Assembly: GCF_003597675.1 (NCBI RefSeq)
Contig: NZ_CP030827.1
Coordinates: 3,531,501-3,595,500, forward strand
Direction of reading: 5' to 3'
DNA from: Neorhizobium sp. NCHU2750
GTDB taxonomy: Bacteria; Pseudomonadota; Alphaproteobacteria; Rhizobiales; Rhizobiaceae
Length of the DNA: 64,000 nt
In this document: positions 48,572 through 56,946 of the stretch, piece by piece
How positions within the stretch are numbered: position 1 is the stretch's first letter
How the letters are laid out: every line of letters starts with the position of its first letter
Program-made: the position numbers and the translations under genes
The notes under the pieces: model-generated
The model's database searches: none
What the model was told of the DNA's origin: nothing
What the model saw: the letters and a program-made list of their open reading frames with translations, nothing else

Positions 48572-50191
48572 ATGGTCAGGCTTTTCATTTTCCTTCTCGT
48601 CGTCCTGGGTCTCGGCTGGGGTTTTTCCTGGCTCGCAGATCGCCCCGGCCTCTTGTCGATCACCTGGCAGGATCACCTGATCGAAACGAGCCTCATGGTC
48701 GCGGCCACCATGGTCGTGGCGCTGATCGGCATCGTCATGCTGATCTGGTGGATCATCGGCATCGTCTGGACTTCGCCCCATTCGGTGCGCCGTTATTTTC
48801 GCGCCCGCAAGCGTGACCGGGGCTACCAGGCACTGTCGACCGGCCTGATCGCCGCCGGCGCCGGCAACGCGCTTCTCGCCCGCAAAATGAGCGTCAGGAG
48901 CCGCAGCCTGTTGCGTGCCGATCAGGAACCGCTGATCCTGCTTCTCGATGCACAGGCGGCCCTGATCGAGGGCAAGTATGACGATGCCCGCGCCAAGTTC
49001 GAGAGCATGTCGAATGATCCGGAAACCCGTGAACTTGGCCTGCGCGGCCTTTACATGGAAGCCCGACGGCTCGGCGCCAACGAGGCGGCCCGGCAATATG
49101 CCGAGAAGGCCGCCGAGCATGCGCCCTATCTGCCCTGGGCCTCGCAGGCGACGCTGGAATCGCAGAGCCGCTCGGCCCGTTGGGACGATGCGCTGGAAAC
49201 GCTTGCTCAGCAGCGTGCCGCCCATATCGCTTCCCGCTCTGAAGCGGACCGCCTGAAGGCCGTCATTCTCACGGCCCGCGCCGGCGCCCGGCTGGAAAGC
49301 GACCCGGCCGGTGCCCGCGAGGATGCAACCGATGCGCTGAAGCTCGCCAAGGATCTGGTCCCGGCCGCCGTGATTGCCGCCAAGGCGCTGCTGCGCCAGG
49401 AAAACACCCGCAAGGCCGCATCGGTTCTGGAGAGTGTCTGGAAGCTTTCCCCGCATCCCGAGATTGCGGCTACCTATATCCGCGCCCGCAGCGGCGACAG
49501 CACCCTCGACCGGCTGAAACGCGCCGAGAAGCTGGAAGCTCTGCGGCCCAATAATGTCGAATCGCTGTTCGCCGTGGCGCAGGCAGCCCTCGCGGCACAG
49601 GACCTCGCGAAAGCGCGGGCAAGGGCCGAGGCCGCCGCCCGTATGGAGGAAAGCGAGCGGGTCTATCTGCTGCTCGCCGACATCGAGGAAGCTGAAACGG
49701 GCGACCAGGGCCGCATCCGTTACTGGATGTCCCAGGCGCTGCGCGCCCCGCGCGATGCCGCCTGGGTGGCAGATGGCTTCGTGTCGGAGAACTGGCTGCC
49801 GCTCTCGCCCGTGACCGGCAAGCTCGATGCCTTCGAATGGAAGGTTCCGTTCAGCCAGCTGGAAGGACCGGTCGTCGAAGGAAGACTTGCCGCCGACGAG
49901 ACGATCGCCGCCCTGCCCCCAATCGCCGCCGCCAAACCGGCGCCGATGGAACCGACAAGACGCAGCGAGCCCCTTGAGCCGAAAATCGTTCCCAAGCCGC
50001 AGGAAGCGAAACCGGCACCCGAGATCGCTGTTGCAGCAAAGACAACAGCACCCGAGAAAACGGCACCGGAACCTGACAAAACGCAGGAAAGCGAACCGGA
50101 AGCGGTTCCATTTTACGGGCGTCCACCGGATGATCCGGGCGTGAAGGATCAGAACGCCGACCCGACCAAGACAAGGTTGCGGCTGTTCTAA
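48572..50191 (+). CDS. hemY: HemY-like tetratricopeptide membrane protein
   Basis: 539 residues with two N-terminal membrane helices (about 3-22 and 42-66), then the HemY_N domain (RRYFRARKRDRGYQALSTGL) and tetratricopeptide-like helical repeats, ending in a Pro/Ala/Glu-rich tail (about 440-539). It is the proteobacterial HemY named for its place with hemC and hemD, not the oxidase HemY of Bacillus. Its role in tetrapyrrole metabolism is unclear. It follows the mitofilin gene by 15 nt. Confidence 0.92.
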   Translation: MVRLFIFLLVVLGLGWGFSWLADRPGLLSITWQDHLIETSLMVAATMVVALIGIVMLIWWIIGIVWTSPHSVRRYFRARKRDRGYQALSTGLIAAGAGNALLARKMSVRSRSLLRADQEPLILLLDAQAALIEGKYDDARAKFESMSNDPETRELGLRGLYMEARRLGANEAARQYAEKAAEHAPYLPWASQATLESQSRSARWDDALETLAQQRAAHIASRSEADRLKAVILTARAGARLESDPAGAREDATDALKLAKDLVPAAVIAAKALLRQENTRKAASVLESVWKLSPHPEIAATYIRARSGDSTLDRLKRAEKLEALRPNNVESLFAVAQAALAAQDLAKARARAEAAARMEESERVYLLLADIEEAETGDQGRIRYWMSQALRAPRDAAWVADGFVSENWLPLSPVTGKLDAFEWKVPFSQLEGPVVEGRLAADETIAALPPIAAAKPAPMEPTRRSEPLEPKIVPKPQEAKPAPEIAVAAKTTAPEKTAPEPDKTQESEPEAVPFYGRPPDDPGVKDQNADPTKTRLRLF

Positions 50192-50214
50192 CGAATGGAG
50201 CAAGGCCTATATCG

Positions 50215-50709
50215 ATGCTGGACCGAATTCAGGCCTTTCTTCAAACGCTCACCTCCCCGCATTCCAGCGACGAATTCGCCCCTGACGATCCGCGCGTGGC
50301 TTTTGTCGCGCTCTGTTTCCAGGTCATGGAGGCGGACGGCAATGTCTCTGACAAGGAACAGAAGAAGTTTCGCGAGCTCGTGCGCCAGCGTTTCGACCTC
50401 AGCCAGCCGCGGCTGAAGGCGCTGATCGAGGCCGGCCATGAAGCCGGCAATGAGGCGGTTGATTATTACCGCTTCACTTCCGATCTAAGACGTCATCTCG
50501 TCAATGAAGAGGATCGTGTCGAGCTTCTCGGCATCCTCTGGGACATCGTTTATGCCGATGGGCAGAGAAACGAGATCGAGGATCACGTGATTTGGAGGAT
50601 CGCGGACCTACTCGGTGTCTCAGCGAGAGATCGCGTGCTGCAGCGCCAGCAGGCCGCCGCACGGCTTGCCGGCGCAGACGCCACCGGAGGAGATGGGAAG
50701 GAGAGTTAG
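50215..50709 (+). CDS. TerB-family protein
   Basis: A 164-residue all-helical TerB-like domain (DDPRVAFVALCFQVMEADGNVSDKEQ followed by LLGILWDIVYADGQRNEIE), with the acidic DG motifs of two metal-binding helices. TerB is named from tellurite resistance operons, but no other ter genes occur here. It begins 23 nt after hemY and may be cotranscribed. Confidence 0.88.
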   Translation: MLDRIQAFLQTLTSPHSSDEFAPDDPRVAFVALCFQVMEADGNVSDKEQKKFRELVRQRFDLSQPRLKALIEAGHEAGNEAVDYYRFTSDLRRHLVNEEDRVELLGILWDIVYADGQRNEIEDHVIWRIADLLGVSARDRVLQRQQAAARLAGADATGGDGKES

Positions 50710-50718
50710 GACCAAGGG

Positions 50719-51504
50719 ATGCTCGTACTGCCTCGCATGAAAACCGATCGCCTTCCGATACTGATTGTCCTCCACCAGGAACGCTCTTCACCCGGCCGTG
50801 TCGGGCAGATGCTGATCGACAAGGGTTTCCCGCTCGATATCCGCCGTCCGGTGCTCGGCGATGTATTGCCGGATACCCTGTCCGGCCATTCCGGCGCTGT
50901 CATCTTCGGTGGTCCGATGAGCGCCAATGATCCCGATCCCTTCGTCAGGCAGGAGATCGACTGGATCGACGTGCCGCTGAAAGAGAACAAGCCCTATCTC
51001 GGCATCTGTCTCGGCGCCCAGATGATGGTCCGTCATCTCGGCGGCAAGGTGGGTGCAGAAAAGGGCGAGATGACGGAAATCGGCTGGTATCCGCTGCGCC
51101 CGACAGAGCATGGCCGCCTGCTGATGAAATGGCCGAAAATGGTCTACCACTTCCACCGCGAAGGTTTCGATATTCCCCGCGGCGTCGAGCTGCTGGCGGA
51201 GGGAGATGCCTATCCCAATCAGGCAATCCGTTATGGTGATAATGCCTGGGGTGTCCAGTTCCATGCCGAACTGACACGCGCCATGATGCAGCGCTGGGTC
51301 GTGCACGGCGCCTCGCGCTTCACCATGCCGAACGCCCAGCAGGGTAACCAGCACCTTGAAGGGCGGATGATGTTCGATGCGCCGCTGAAGGCGTGGCTGT
51401 CGGATTTTCTCGACATCGTGTTCCTGCGCCAGGAAAAGTCGGCGGCTGCGAGCGCAGGCGCTGCACAGGGTCTGGCCGTCGCCGGGCCCGAGACACGCAT
51501 CTGA
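50719..51504 (+). CDS. Class I glutamine amidotransferase
   Basis: 261 residues with the GATase class I nucleophile Cys in GICLGAQMM (near residue 95) and the catalytic His/Glu in VQFHAELT. It resembles stand-alone GMP-synthase-like amidotransferases, which may use gamma-glutamyl compounds. No partner synthetase is nearby. The ATG at 50719 follows the TerB stop by 9 nt; AGGA lies 7 nt upstream. Confidence 0.9.
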   Translation: MLVLPRMKTDRLPILIVLHQERSSPGRVGQMLIDKGFPLDIRRPVLGDVLPDTLSGHSGAVIFGGPMSANDPDPFVRQEIDWIDVPLKENKPYLGICLGAQMMVRHLGGKVGAEKGEMTEIGWYPLRPTEHGRLLMKWPKMVYHFHREGFDIPRGVELLAEGDAYPNQAIRYGDNAWGVQFHAELTRAMMQRWVVHGASRFTMPNAQQGNQHLEGRMMFDAPLKAWLSDFLDIVFLRQEKSAAASAGAAQGLAVAGPETRI

Positions 51505-51574
51505 AAGGCCACCTGCGAAGTCAGCCCGAATAAGCTCAAACTTGGATGAATAACGCGGCGCCCGTCGGTGCCGC

Positions 51575-52810
51575 TCAGCGCTCCGGCGCTTCCAGCGTAT
51601 CGATCCGCCTCAGCTTGGAGAAGCCGGCAGCCCAGATGACGGTGACGGCGAGCGTGCCGATACCGCCGATGACAACCGCCGGGACCGCGCCGAACACATG
51701 CGCCATCGTGCCGGCGCGGAATTCGCCAAGCTCGTTGGATGCCCCGACGAACACCATGTTGACCGCATTGACGCGGCCACGCACTTCGTCCGGCGTCCAC
51801 AGCGCAATCAGTGTTTCGCGCACATAGACCGAGATCATGTCGGCAGCCCCCATGATCATCAGGGCCACGATGGACAGCCATGGCGTCGCCGACAGGCCGA
51901 AGATCAGTGTGCCGAGCCCGAAGAAGCCGACACCAACAAACATCGCGATCCCGGCATGATGGCGGATCGGGTGGAAGGCGAGCCAGATCGCCACGAAGAT
52001 TGCCCCGATGCCCGGCCCCGCGCGCAACAGGCCAAGACCCCACGGCCCGAGTTCCAAAACGTCACGGGCAAATACCGGCATAAGCGCCACGGCGCCGCCG
52101 AGCAGCACGGCAAACAGGTCGAGCGAGATCGCCCCGAGCACCACCTTCTCGCTGAAGATGAAGCGGAACCCGGCAAGGATATGGGCGAGATCCACCTTGG
52201 CCGACGAACTGCGCTGCGCGGGCTTGGGGATCAGGAAAACCAGCAGCGCGGAAATCGCCATCAGAACGAAGGCCACGCCATAGGCCACAGCCGCGCTTGC
52301 CCCGTAAAGCAGGCCGCCCGCCACCGGGCCGAGAATGGATGCGGTCTGCCACGAGGACGAGTTCCAGGCGACCGCATTGGCGAGATCCTGCGTCGGCACC
52401 AGATTGGGGGCCAGCGACTGTACGGCCGGCCCCATGAACGCACGCTCGATACCGAAGACGAAGAGTATGGCAAATACCAGCCAGACAGTGAACGCGCCGG
52501 ACACTGTCAGCGCCAGGAGGGACGCCGCGCAGCCCGCACCGACCACGAGGCATATGGCGACGATCATGCGGCGATTGTAGCGATCTGCAACCGTACCGGT
52601 GACAAGAATGAGCAGCAGCGACGGCAGGAACTGGAAGAGGCCGATCAGGCCGAGATAGAGCGGATTGCGCGTCTCGTCATACATCTGCCAACCGACCGAG
52701 ACACTGATGATCTGGATCGCGAAGGCGGAAAAGAAGCGCGAGAAGAAGAAGCGGGCGTAGGAACTATGCCGGAAGGCCGCAAAACGATCGCCGGAGGCGG
52801 GAATGGACAT
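51575..52810 (-). CDS. MFS exporter (MFS_3/EntS-like)
   Basis: About 411 residues with 12 predicted membrane helices. The DRYNRR motif A variant (TGTVADRYNRRMIV) lies between helices 2 and 3. The family includes EntS-type and macrolide exporters. The ATG at 52810 (MSIPASGDRFAAF) is chosen because the extra upstream codons look non-coding, although the ribosome site is weak. Divergent from yggT, with an 11-bp hairpin in the shared region. Confidence 0.87.
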   Translation of the reverse strand: MSIPASGDRFAAFRHSSYARFFFSRFFSAFAIQIISVSVGWQMYDETRNPLYLGLIGLFQFLPSLLLILVTGTVADRYNRRMIVAICLVVGAGCAASLLALTVSGAFTVWLVFAILFVFGIERAFMGPAVQSLAPNLVPTQDLANAVAWNSSSWQTASILGPVAGGLLYGASAAVAYGVAFVLMAISALLVFLIPKPAQRSSSAKVDLAHILAGFRFIFSEKVVLGAISLDLFAVLLGGAVALMPVFARDVLELGPWGLGLLRAGPGIGAIFVAIWLAFHPIRHHAGIAMFVGVGFFGLGTLIFGLSATPWLSIVALMIMGAADMISVYVRETLIALWTPDEVRGRVNAVNMVFVGASNELGEFRAGTMAHVFGAVPAVVIGGIGTLAVTVIWAAGFSKLRRIDTLEAPER

Positions 52811-52869
52811 CTCAACAAACTTTCGGCACGCCGGCATCGGAAGGAATACCCGGTTACCATTAAGCATGC

Positions 52870-52899
52870 CGGGCACGTGGCACAGACGCCACTTGCCCG
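52870..52899. promoter_or_regulatory. Hairpin in the MFS/yggT divergent region
   Basis: CGGGCA-C-GTGGC (52870-52881) pairs with GCCAC-T-TGCCCG (52888-52899), giving 11 bp with one mismatch around a 6-nt loop. It lies 60 nt upstream of the MFS start and 98 nt upstream of yggT; an operator for either gene is possible. Confidence 0.4.
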
Positions 52900-52997
52900 T
52901 TAGTTCGCCAATGTCTACATGTCTGTCAACACGGAAATTTCATGCCGGATGCCTGCTGGCAGCCGAGATCGGCCCGGCAACGAACTTGGAGATGTGA

Positions 52998-53288
52998 ATG
53001 CTCGCGCTGTTTCAGACCATTGATCTGGCCTTGAACCTCTATACCTGGGTGCTGATCGCCAGCGCTATCTTCTCTTGGCTTTATGCGTTCAACGTCATCA
53101 ATTCGCGTAACCAGTTCGTCGATTCCATCGGCCGTTTTCTCTACAACGTCACCGAACCGGTTCTGGCACCGCTGCGCCGAGTGCTTCCCAATCTCGGCGG
53201 TATCGATATCTCTCCGATCATCGTCCTATTGATCATCTTCTTCCTGCGCTCCTTCCTGTGGAACTCGCTCTACCCGCTCGTCGCTTGA
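52998..53288 (+). CDS. yggT: YggT family membrane protein
   Basis: 96 residues with two YggT-type membrane segments ([36 protein letters not shown]) and the conserved [22 protein letters not shown]. Function is unknown, though linked to osmotic tolerance and division in some bacteria. GGAG lies 6 nt before the ATG. Confidence 0.93.
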   Translation: MLALFQTIDLALNLYTWVLIASAIFSWLYAFNVINSRNQFVDSIGRFLYNVTEPVLAPLRRVLPNLGGIDISPIIVLLIIFFLRSFLWNSLYPLVA

Positions 53289-53593
53289 AGCCGTTCAGCG
53301 GCCATGACGACCACATTCGGCTGAGCATCCGCCTGACGCCGAATGGCGGCCGCGACGCAATCGATGGTATCGAGACGGATGCCGAGGGAAGCGCCTTCCT
53401 GAAAGCCCGCGTTGCCGCCGTTCCCGAGGATGGCAAGGCCAACAAGGCACTGGTGGCGTTTCTGTCGAAGAAACTGCGGGTGGCGAAAAGCGCCATCACC
53501 TTCATATCCGGTGAAACCGCGCGTAAAAAAATCCTCCGGATCGATGGCGACCCGGAGGATTTGAAAGCGAAGCTGGACAGCCTCTTGGGCTGA
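53285..53593 (+). CDS. yggU: DUF167 (YggU) family protein
   Basis: 102 residues of the DUF167/YggU fold ([51 protein letters not shown]). The TTG at 53285 overlaps the yggT stop (TTGA), which suits coupled translation; an in-frame GTG at 53258 is an alternative. The pairing with yggT is conserved widely. Confidence 0.9.
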   Translation: MKPFSGHDDHIRLSIRLTPNGGRDAIDGIETDAEGSAFLKARVAAVPEDGKANKALVAFLSKKLRVAKSAITFISGETARKKILRIDGDPEDLKAKLDSLLG

Positions 53594-53608
53594 TGACGTC
53601 CGGGCCCG

Positions 53609-54142
53609 TTACTTCTGGGCCTTGTAGCGCTCGATTGCCTCGACGATCAGCTTCTTGGCAACATCAACATCCTGCCAGCCGCCGATCTTGACCCACTTGC
53701 CGGGTTCCAGATCCTTGTAGTGCTCGAAGAAGTGCTCGATCTGCTTGAGGGTGATTTCCGGCAGATCGGTGTAGTTCTTGATCTTGTCGTAACGCTGGGT
53801 CAGCTTCGGAACCGGCACGGCGAGGATCTTCTCGTCCTTGCCGCCATCGTCTTCCATGATCATCACGCCGATCGGACGGACATTGATGACACAGCCCGGA
53901 ACCAGCGGACGGGTATTGCAGATCAGCACGTCGCACGGATCGCCGTCTTCGGAAAGCGTGTGCGGAATGAAGCCGTAATTGCCCGGATAGGTCATCGGCG
54001 TATAGAGGAAACGGTCGACGACGAGAGCGCCGGCTTCCTTGTCCATCTCATACTTGATGGGCTGTCCGCCGACCGGAACTTCAACGATGACATTGACGTC
54101 ATCCGGTGGATTCTTGCCGATGGAGATTGCATCGATACGCAT
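53609..54142 (-). CDS. ppa: Inorganic pyrophosphatase
   Basis: 177 residues of the family I soluble enzyme that hydrolyses pyrophosphate. The metal-binding [10 protein letters not shown] motif and [12 protein letters not shown] are intact. GAGGA lies 7 nt before the ATG. Confidence 0.98.
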   Translation of the reverse strand: MRIDAISIGKNPPDDVNVIVEVPVGGQPIKYEMDKEAGALVVDRFLYTPMTYPGNYGFIPHTLSEDGDPCDVLICNTRPLVPGCVINVRPIGVMIMEDDGGKDEKILAVPVPKLTQRYDKIKNYTDLPEITLKQIEHFFEHYKDLEPGKWVKIGGWQDVDVAKKLIVEAIERYKAQK

Positions 54143-54277
54143 TTTTGATCCTCAATTAGGTTCAATTCAGTTAAGCGTCGATAGCGGGAATCCGCCGCCA
54201 AGGCAACAAGCCATTGATATGATGGAGCCTGCATCGGCAGGACACGGCCAGTCAGACGACCGGCGCGAAGGACATGT

Positions 54278-54787
54278 TCACTTCGGCCAGACGAAGCCGA
54301 CTTTTCTGAGCTGGGTTCCGGCGAAATCTTCCATGCCCTCGACGGCATCGACACCGCCATGGCGGCGGAAAAACCGGGCCGCATGCTCGCTGTCTTCCAG
54401 GCACCAGACGACGAGACCGGTGCAGCCGAGTGATTTCAGGAGCTTGCGGCTCTCCCCGAACAGGCGCCGGCCGAGCCCGATGCCCTGGAATTCCGGACGC
54501 AGGTAGATTTCGTAGATTTCACCGTCATAAGGCAGCGAACGCGCCCGGTTCAGCCCGATCGTCGCATAGCCCGCGATCTCGCCGGCAACGTCGATGACCA
54601 GAAGCGTTGCCGGCCCGTTGGTGGCCTTGCGCCACCATTTTTCACCGCGACGCTCAAGCATCTGGATCAGCGGCTTGTGCGGGATCAGCCCCGCATAGGC
54701 CTGCGACCAGCTCTCCCGGTGTGCTTCCGAGATAGCCCGTGCATCTTGCGGATCAGCCCGCCGAACATCGATCGACAACGTCTTCAT
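54278..54787 (-). CDS. GNAT family N-acetyltransferase
   Basis: 169 residues of the GNAT fold with the acetyl-CoA motif RPEFQGIGLGRRLFGESRKL (about residues 96-115). Substrate unknown. A consensus CtrA-type box lies about 100 nt upstream of its start. Confidence 0.9.
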   Translation of the reverse strand: MKTLSIDVRRADPQDARAISEAHRESWSQAYAGLIPHKPLIQMLERRGEKWWRKATNGPATLLVIDVAGEIAGYATIGLNRARSLPYDGEIYEIYLRPEFQGIGLGRRLFGESRKLLKSLGCTGLVVWCLEDSEHAARFFRRHGGVDAVEGMEDFAGTQLRKVGFVWPK

Positions 54788-54885
54788 AACGTGACTTTAG
54801 GTCCTGCTGTGCGGGCTCCGCCATCGGTCTTTCATTAACCAGACGGATTGCCCACAGACTTCTCAAGGGGACAACACGGACCGAG

Positions 54886-54900
54886 TTAACGCTTTTTTAA
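54886..54900. promoter_or_regulatory. Consensus CtrA-type box (TTAA-N7-TTAA)
   Basis: TTAA (54886-54889), seven bases, TTAA (54897-54900) followed by CC fits TTAA-N7-TTAAC on both strands. The only gene reading away from it is the GNAT gene (start at 54787), about 100 nt downstream on the minus strand. Confidence 0.4.
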
Positions 54901-54950
54901 CCGCTGCTACAAGTCGTGTGATTTGCGCAGACACAGAAAAAGGACGCAGA

Positions 54951-54981
54951 AAAAAGCCCCGCTGGTTAGGCGGGGCTTTTT
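54951..54981. terminator. Intrinsic terminator of typA, bidirectional
   Basis: AAAAAGCCCCGC (54951-54962) and GCGGGGCTTTTT (54970-54981) form a 12-bp stem with a 7-nt loop, with T-tracts in both directions. It lies 22 nt after the typA stop on the minus strand. Confidence 0.93.
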
Positions 54982-55002
54982 AAGAAGAAATGCGGATCTC
55001 GC

Positions 55003-56823
55003 TTAGAGAGCAGCCTTCGACTTGTCGAAGCGCTTGCGGTCGTTGGCGTCGAGATAGATCTTGCGCAGACGGATCGACTTCGGCGTCACTTCCATCAGTT
55101 CGTCGTCCTGGATCCAGGACAGCGCGCGGTCGAGCGTCATGCGGATCGGCGGGGTCAGGCGAACGGCTTCGTCCTTGCCGGCCGAACGGATGTTCGTCAG
55201 CTGCTTGCCCTTGAGAACGTTGACTTCGAGGTCGTTGTCACGGGTGTGGATGCCGATGATCATGCCCATGTAAACCTTGTCGCCCGGCTCGATGATCATC
55301 GGGCCGCGGTCTTCCAGGTTGAACATGGCGTAAGCAACCGCTTCACCGGCCTGGTTGGAGAGCAGAACGCCGTTGGTACGACCCGAGATCTCACCCTTGT
55401 AAGGCTGGTAGTCGTGGAACAGGCGGTTCATGATCGCCGTACCGCGCGTATCGGTCAGAAGTTCCGACTGGTAGCCGATCAGGCCGCGGGTCGGAGCCAG
55501 GAACTTGAGGCGAACGCGGCTGCCGCCCGAAGGACGCAGTTCGGTCATCTCTGCCTTGCGCTCGGACATTTTCTGCACGACGACGCCGGAATGCTCTTCA
55601 TCGACGTCGATGACGACTTCTTCGATCGGCTCCATGGTGACGCCGTTCTCGTCCTTGTGCATGACGACGCGCGGACGCGAAACGGCAAGCTCGAAGCCTT
55701 CGCGGCGCATGGTTTCGATCAGAACGGCGAGCTGAAGTTCGCCACGGCCCGAAACGTAGAACGAATCCTTGCCTTCGGCTTCTTCGATCTTCAGCGCGAC
55801 GTTGCCTTCGGCTTCCTTGAACAGGCGGTCACGGATGACGCGGCTGGTAACCTTGTCGCCTTCGGTGCCGGCCAGCGGGCTATCGTTGACGATGAAGGAC
55901 ATGGTGACGGTCGGCGGGTCGATCGGCTGGGCCTGCATGGCTTCGGTGACCGAAGGATCGCAGAACGTGTCGGCAACGGTGCCCTTGGAGAGACCGGCGA
56001 TGGCGACGATGTCACCGGCAACGGCTTCTTCGATCGGCTGACGCTCGATACCACGGAATGCGAGGATCTTGGAGATACGGCCGGTTTCGACCGTCTTGCC
56101 ATCTTGGCTCAGAACCTTGACGGCCTGGTTCGGCTTGATCGAGCCGGAAGCAACGCGACCGGTGATGATGCGGCCGAGGAACGGGTTGGCTTCGAGAAGC
56201 GTACCGATCATGCGGAACGGACCTTCTTCGACCTTCGGCTCCGGAACGTGCTTCAGCACGAGATCGAGCAGCGGTGCCAGACCTTCGTCCTTCGGGCCTT
56301 CCGGGTTGAAGTTCATCCAGCCATCGCGACCGGAACCGTAAAGGATCGGGAAGTCGAGCTGTTCGTCGGTAGCGTCGAGGTTTGCGAACAGGTCGAAGAC
56401 TTCGTTGATGACTTCTTCGTGGCGGCCGTCCGGACGGTCGATCTTGTTGATCGCAACGATCGGGCGAAGACCAACCTTGAGAGCCTTGCCGACGACGAAC
56501 TTCGTCTGCGGCATCGGGCCTTCCGACGAGTCGACCAGAACGATCGCGCCGTCCACCATCGAGAGAATGCGCTCGACTTCGCCGCCGAAGTCGGCGTGGC
56601 CGGGGGTGTCGACGATGTTGACGCGAACACCCTTCCACTCGACCGACGTCGCCTTGGCGAGAATGGTGATGCCGCGTTCCTTTTCGAGGTCGTTCGAGTC
56701 CATCACGCGTTCTGCAACGCGCTGGTTCTCGCGGAACGAGCCCGACTGTTTCAGGAGTTCGTCAACGAGCGTCGTTTTGCCATGGTCAACGTGCGCGATG
56801 ATCGCGATGTTGCGAAGTGCCAT
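55003..56823 (-). CDS. typA: Ribosome-associated GTPase BipA/TypA
   Basis: 606 residues of the translational GTPase that helps 50S assembly and stress adaptation. The G1 motif is IAHVDHGKTTLVDEL; VDTPGHADFGGEVERIL (G3) and AINKIDRPDGR (G4) follow, then domains II, III, V and the BipA C-terminal domain. The ATG at 56823 (MALRNIAIIAH) is chosen over an upstream ATG that adds 12 unlikely residues. Confidence 0.98.
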   Translation of the reverse strand: MALRNIAIIAHVDHGKTTLVDELLKQSGSFRENQRVAERVMDSNDLEKERGITILAKATSVEWKGVRVNIVDTPGHADFGGEVERILSMVDGAIVLVDSSEGPMPQTKFVVGKALKVGLRPIVAINKIDRPDGRHEEVINEVFDLFANLDATDEQLDFPILYGSGRDGWMNFNPEGPKDEGLAPLLDLVLKHVPEPKVEEGPFRMIGTLLEANPFLGRIITGRVASGSIKPNQAVKVLSQDGKTVETGRISKILAFRGIERQPIEEAVAGDIVAIAGLSKGTVADTFCDPSVTEAMQAQPIDPPTVTMSFIVNDSPLAGTEGDKVTSRVIRDRLFKEAEGNVALKIEEAEGKDSFYVSGRGELQLAVLIETMRREGFELAVSRPRVVMHKDENGVTMEPIEEVVIDVDEEHSGVVVQKMSERKAEMTELRPSGGSRVRLKFLAPTRGLIGYQSELLTDTRGTAIMNRLFHDYQPYKGEISGRTNGVLLSNQAGEAVAYAMFNLEDRGPMIIEPGDKVYMGMIIGIHTRDNDLEVNVLKGKQLTNIRSAGKDEAVRLTPPIRMTLDRALSWIQDDELMEVTPKSIRLRKIYLDANDRKRFDKSKAAL

Positions 56824-56946
56824 ATTCGGGGTTCTCTGAAGTTGGGGCGCAACAATCACGGGGCCACGCCAATTTCGTTGGCGCGCTCATACCCCGTTTT
56901 TTGCAAATGCGAAAGGGGGGCCAAGCGCAACGGTTGAATCCATGGC

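Noticed and set aside
50215..50709. Tellurite resistance determinant
   Set aside because: Only a lone TerB-like domain is present; the other ter genes are missing.
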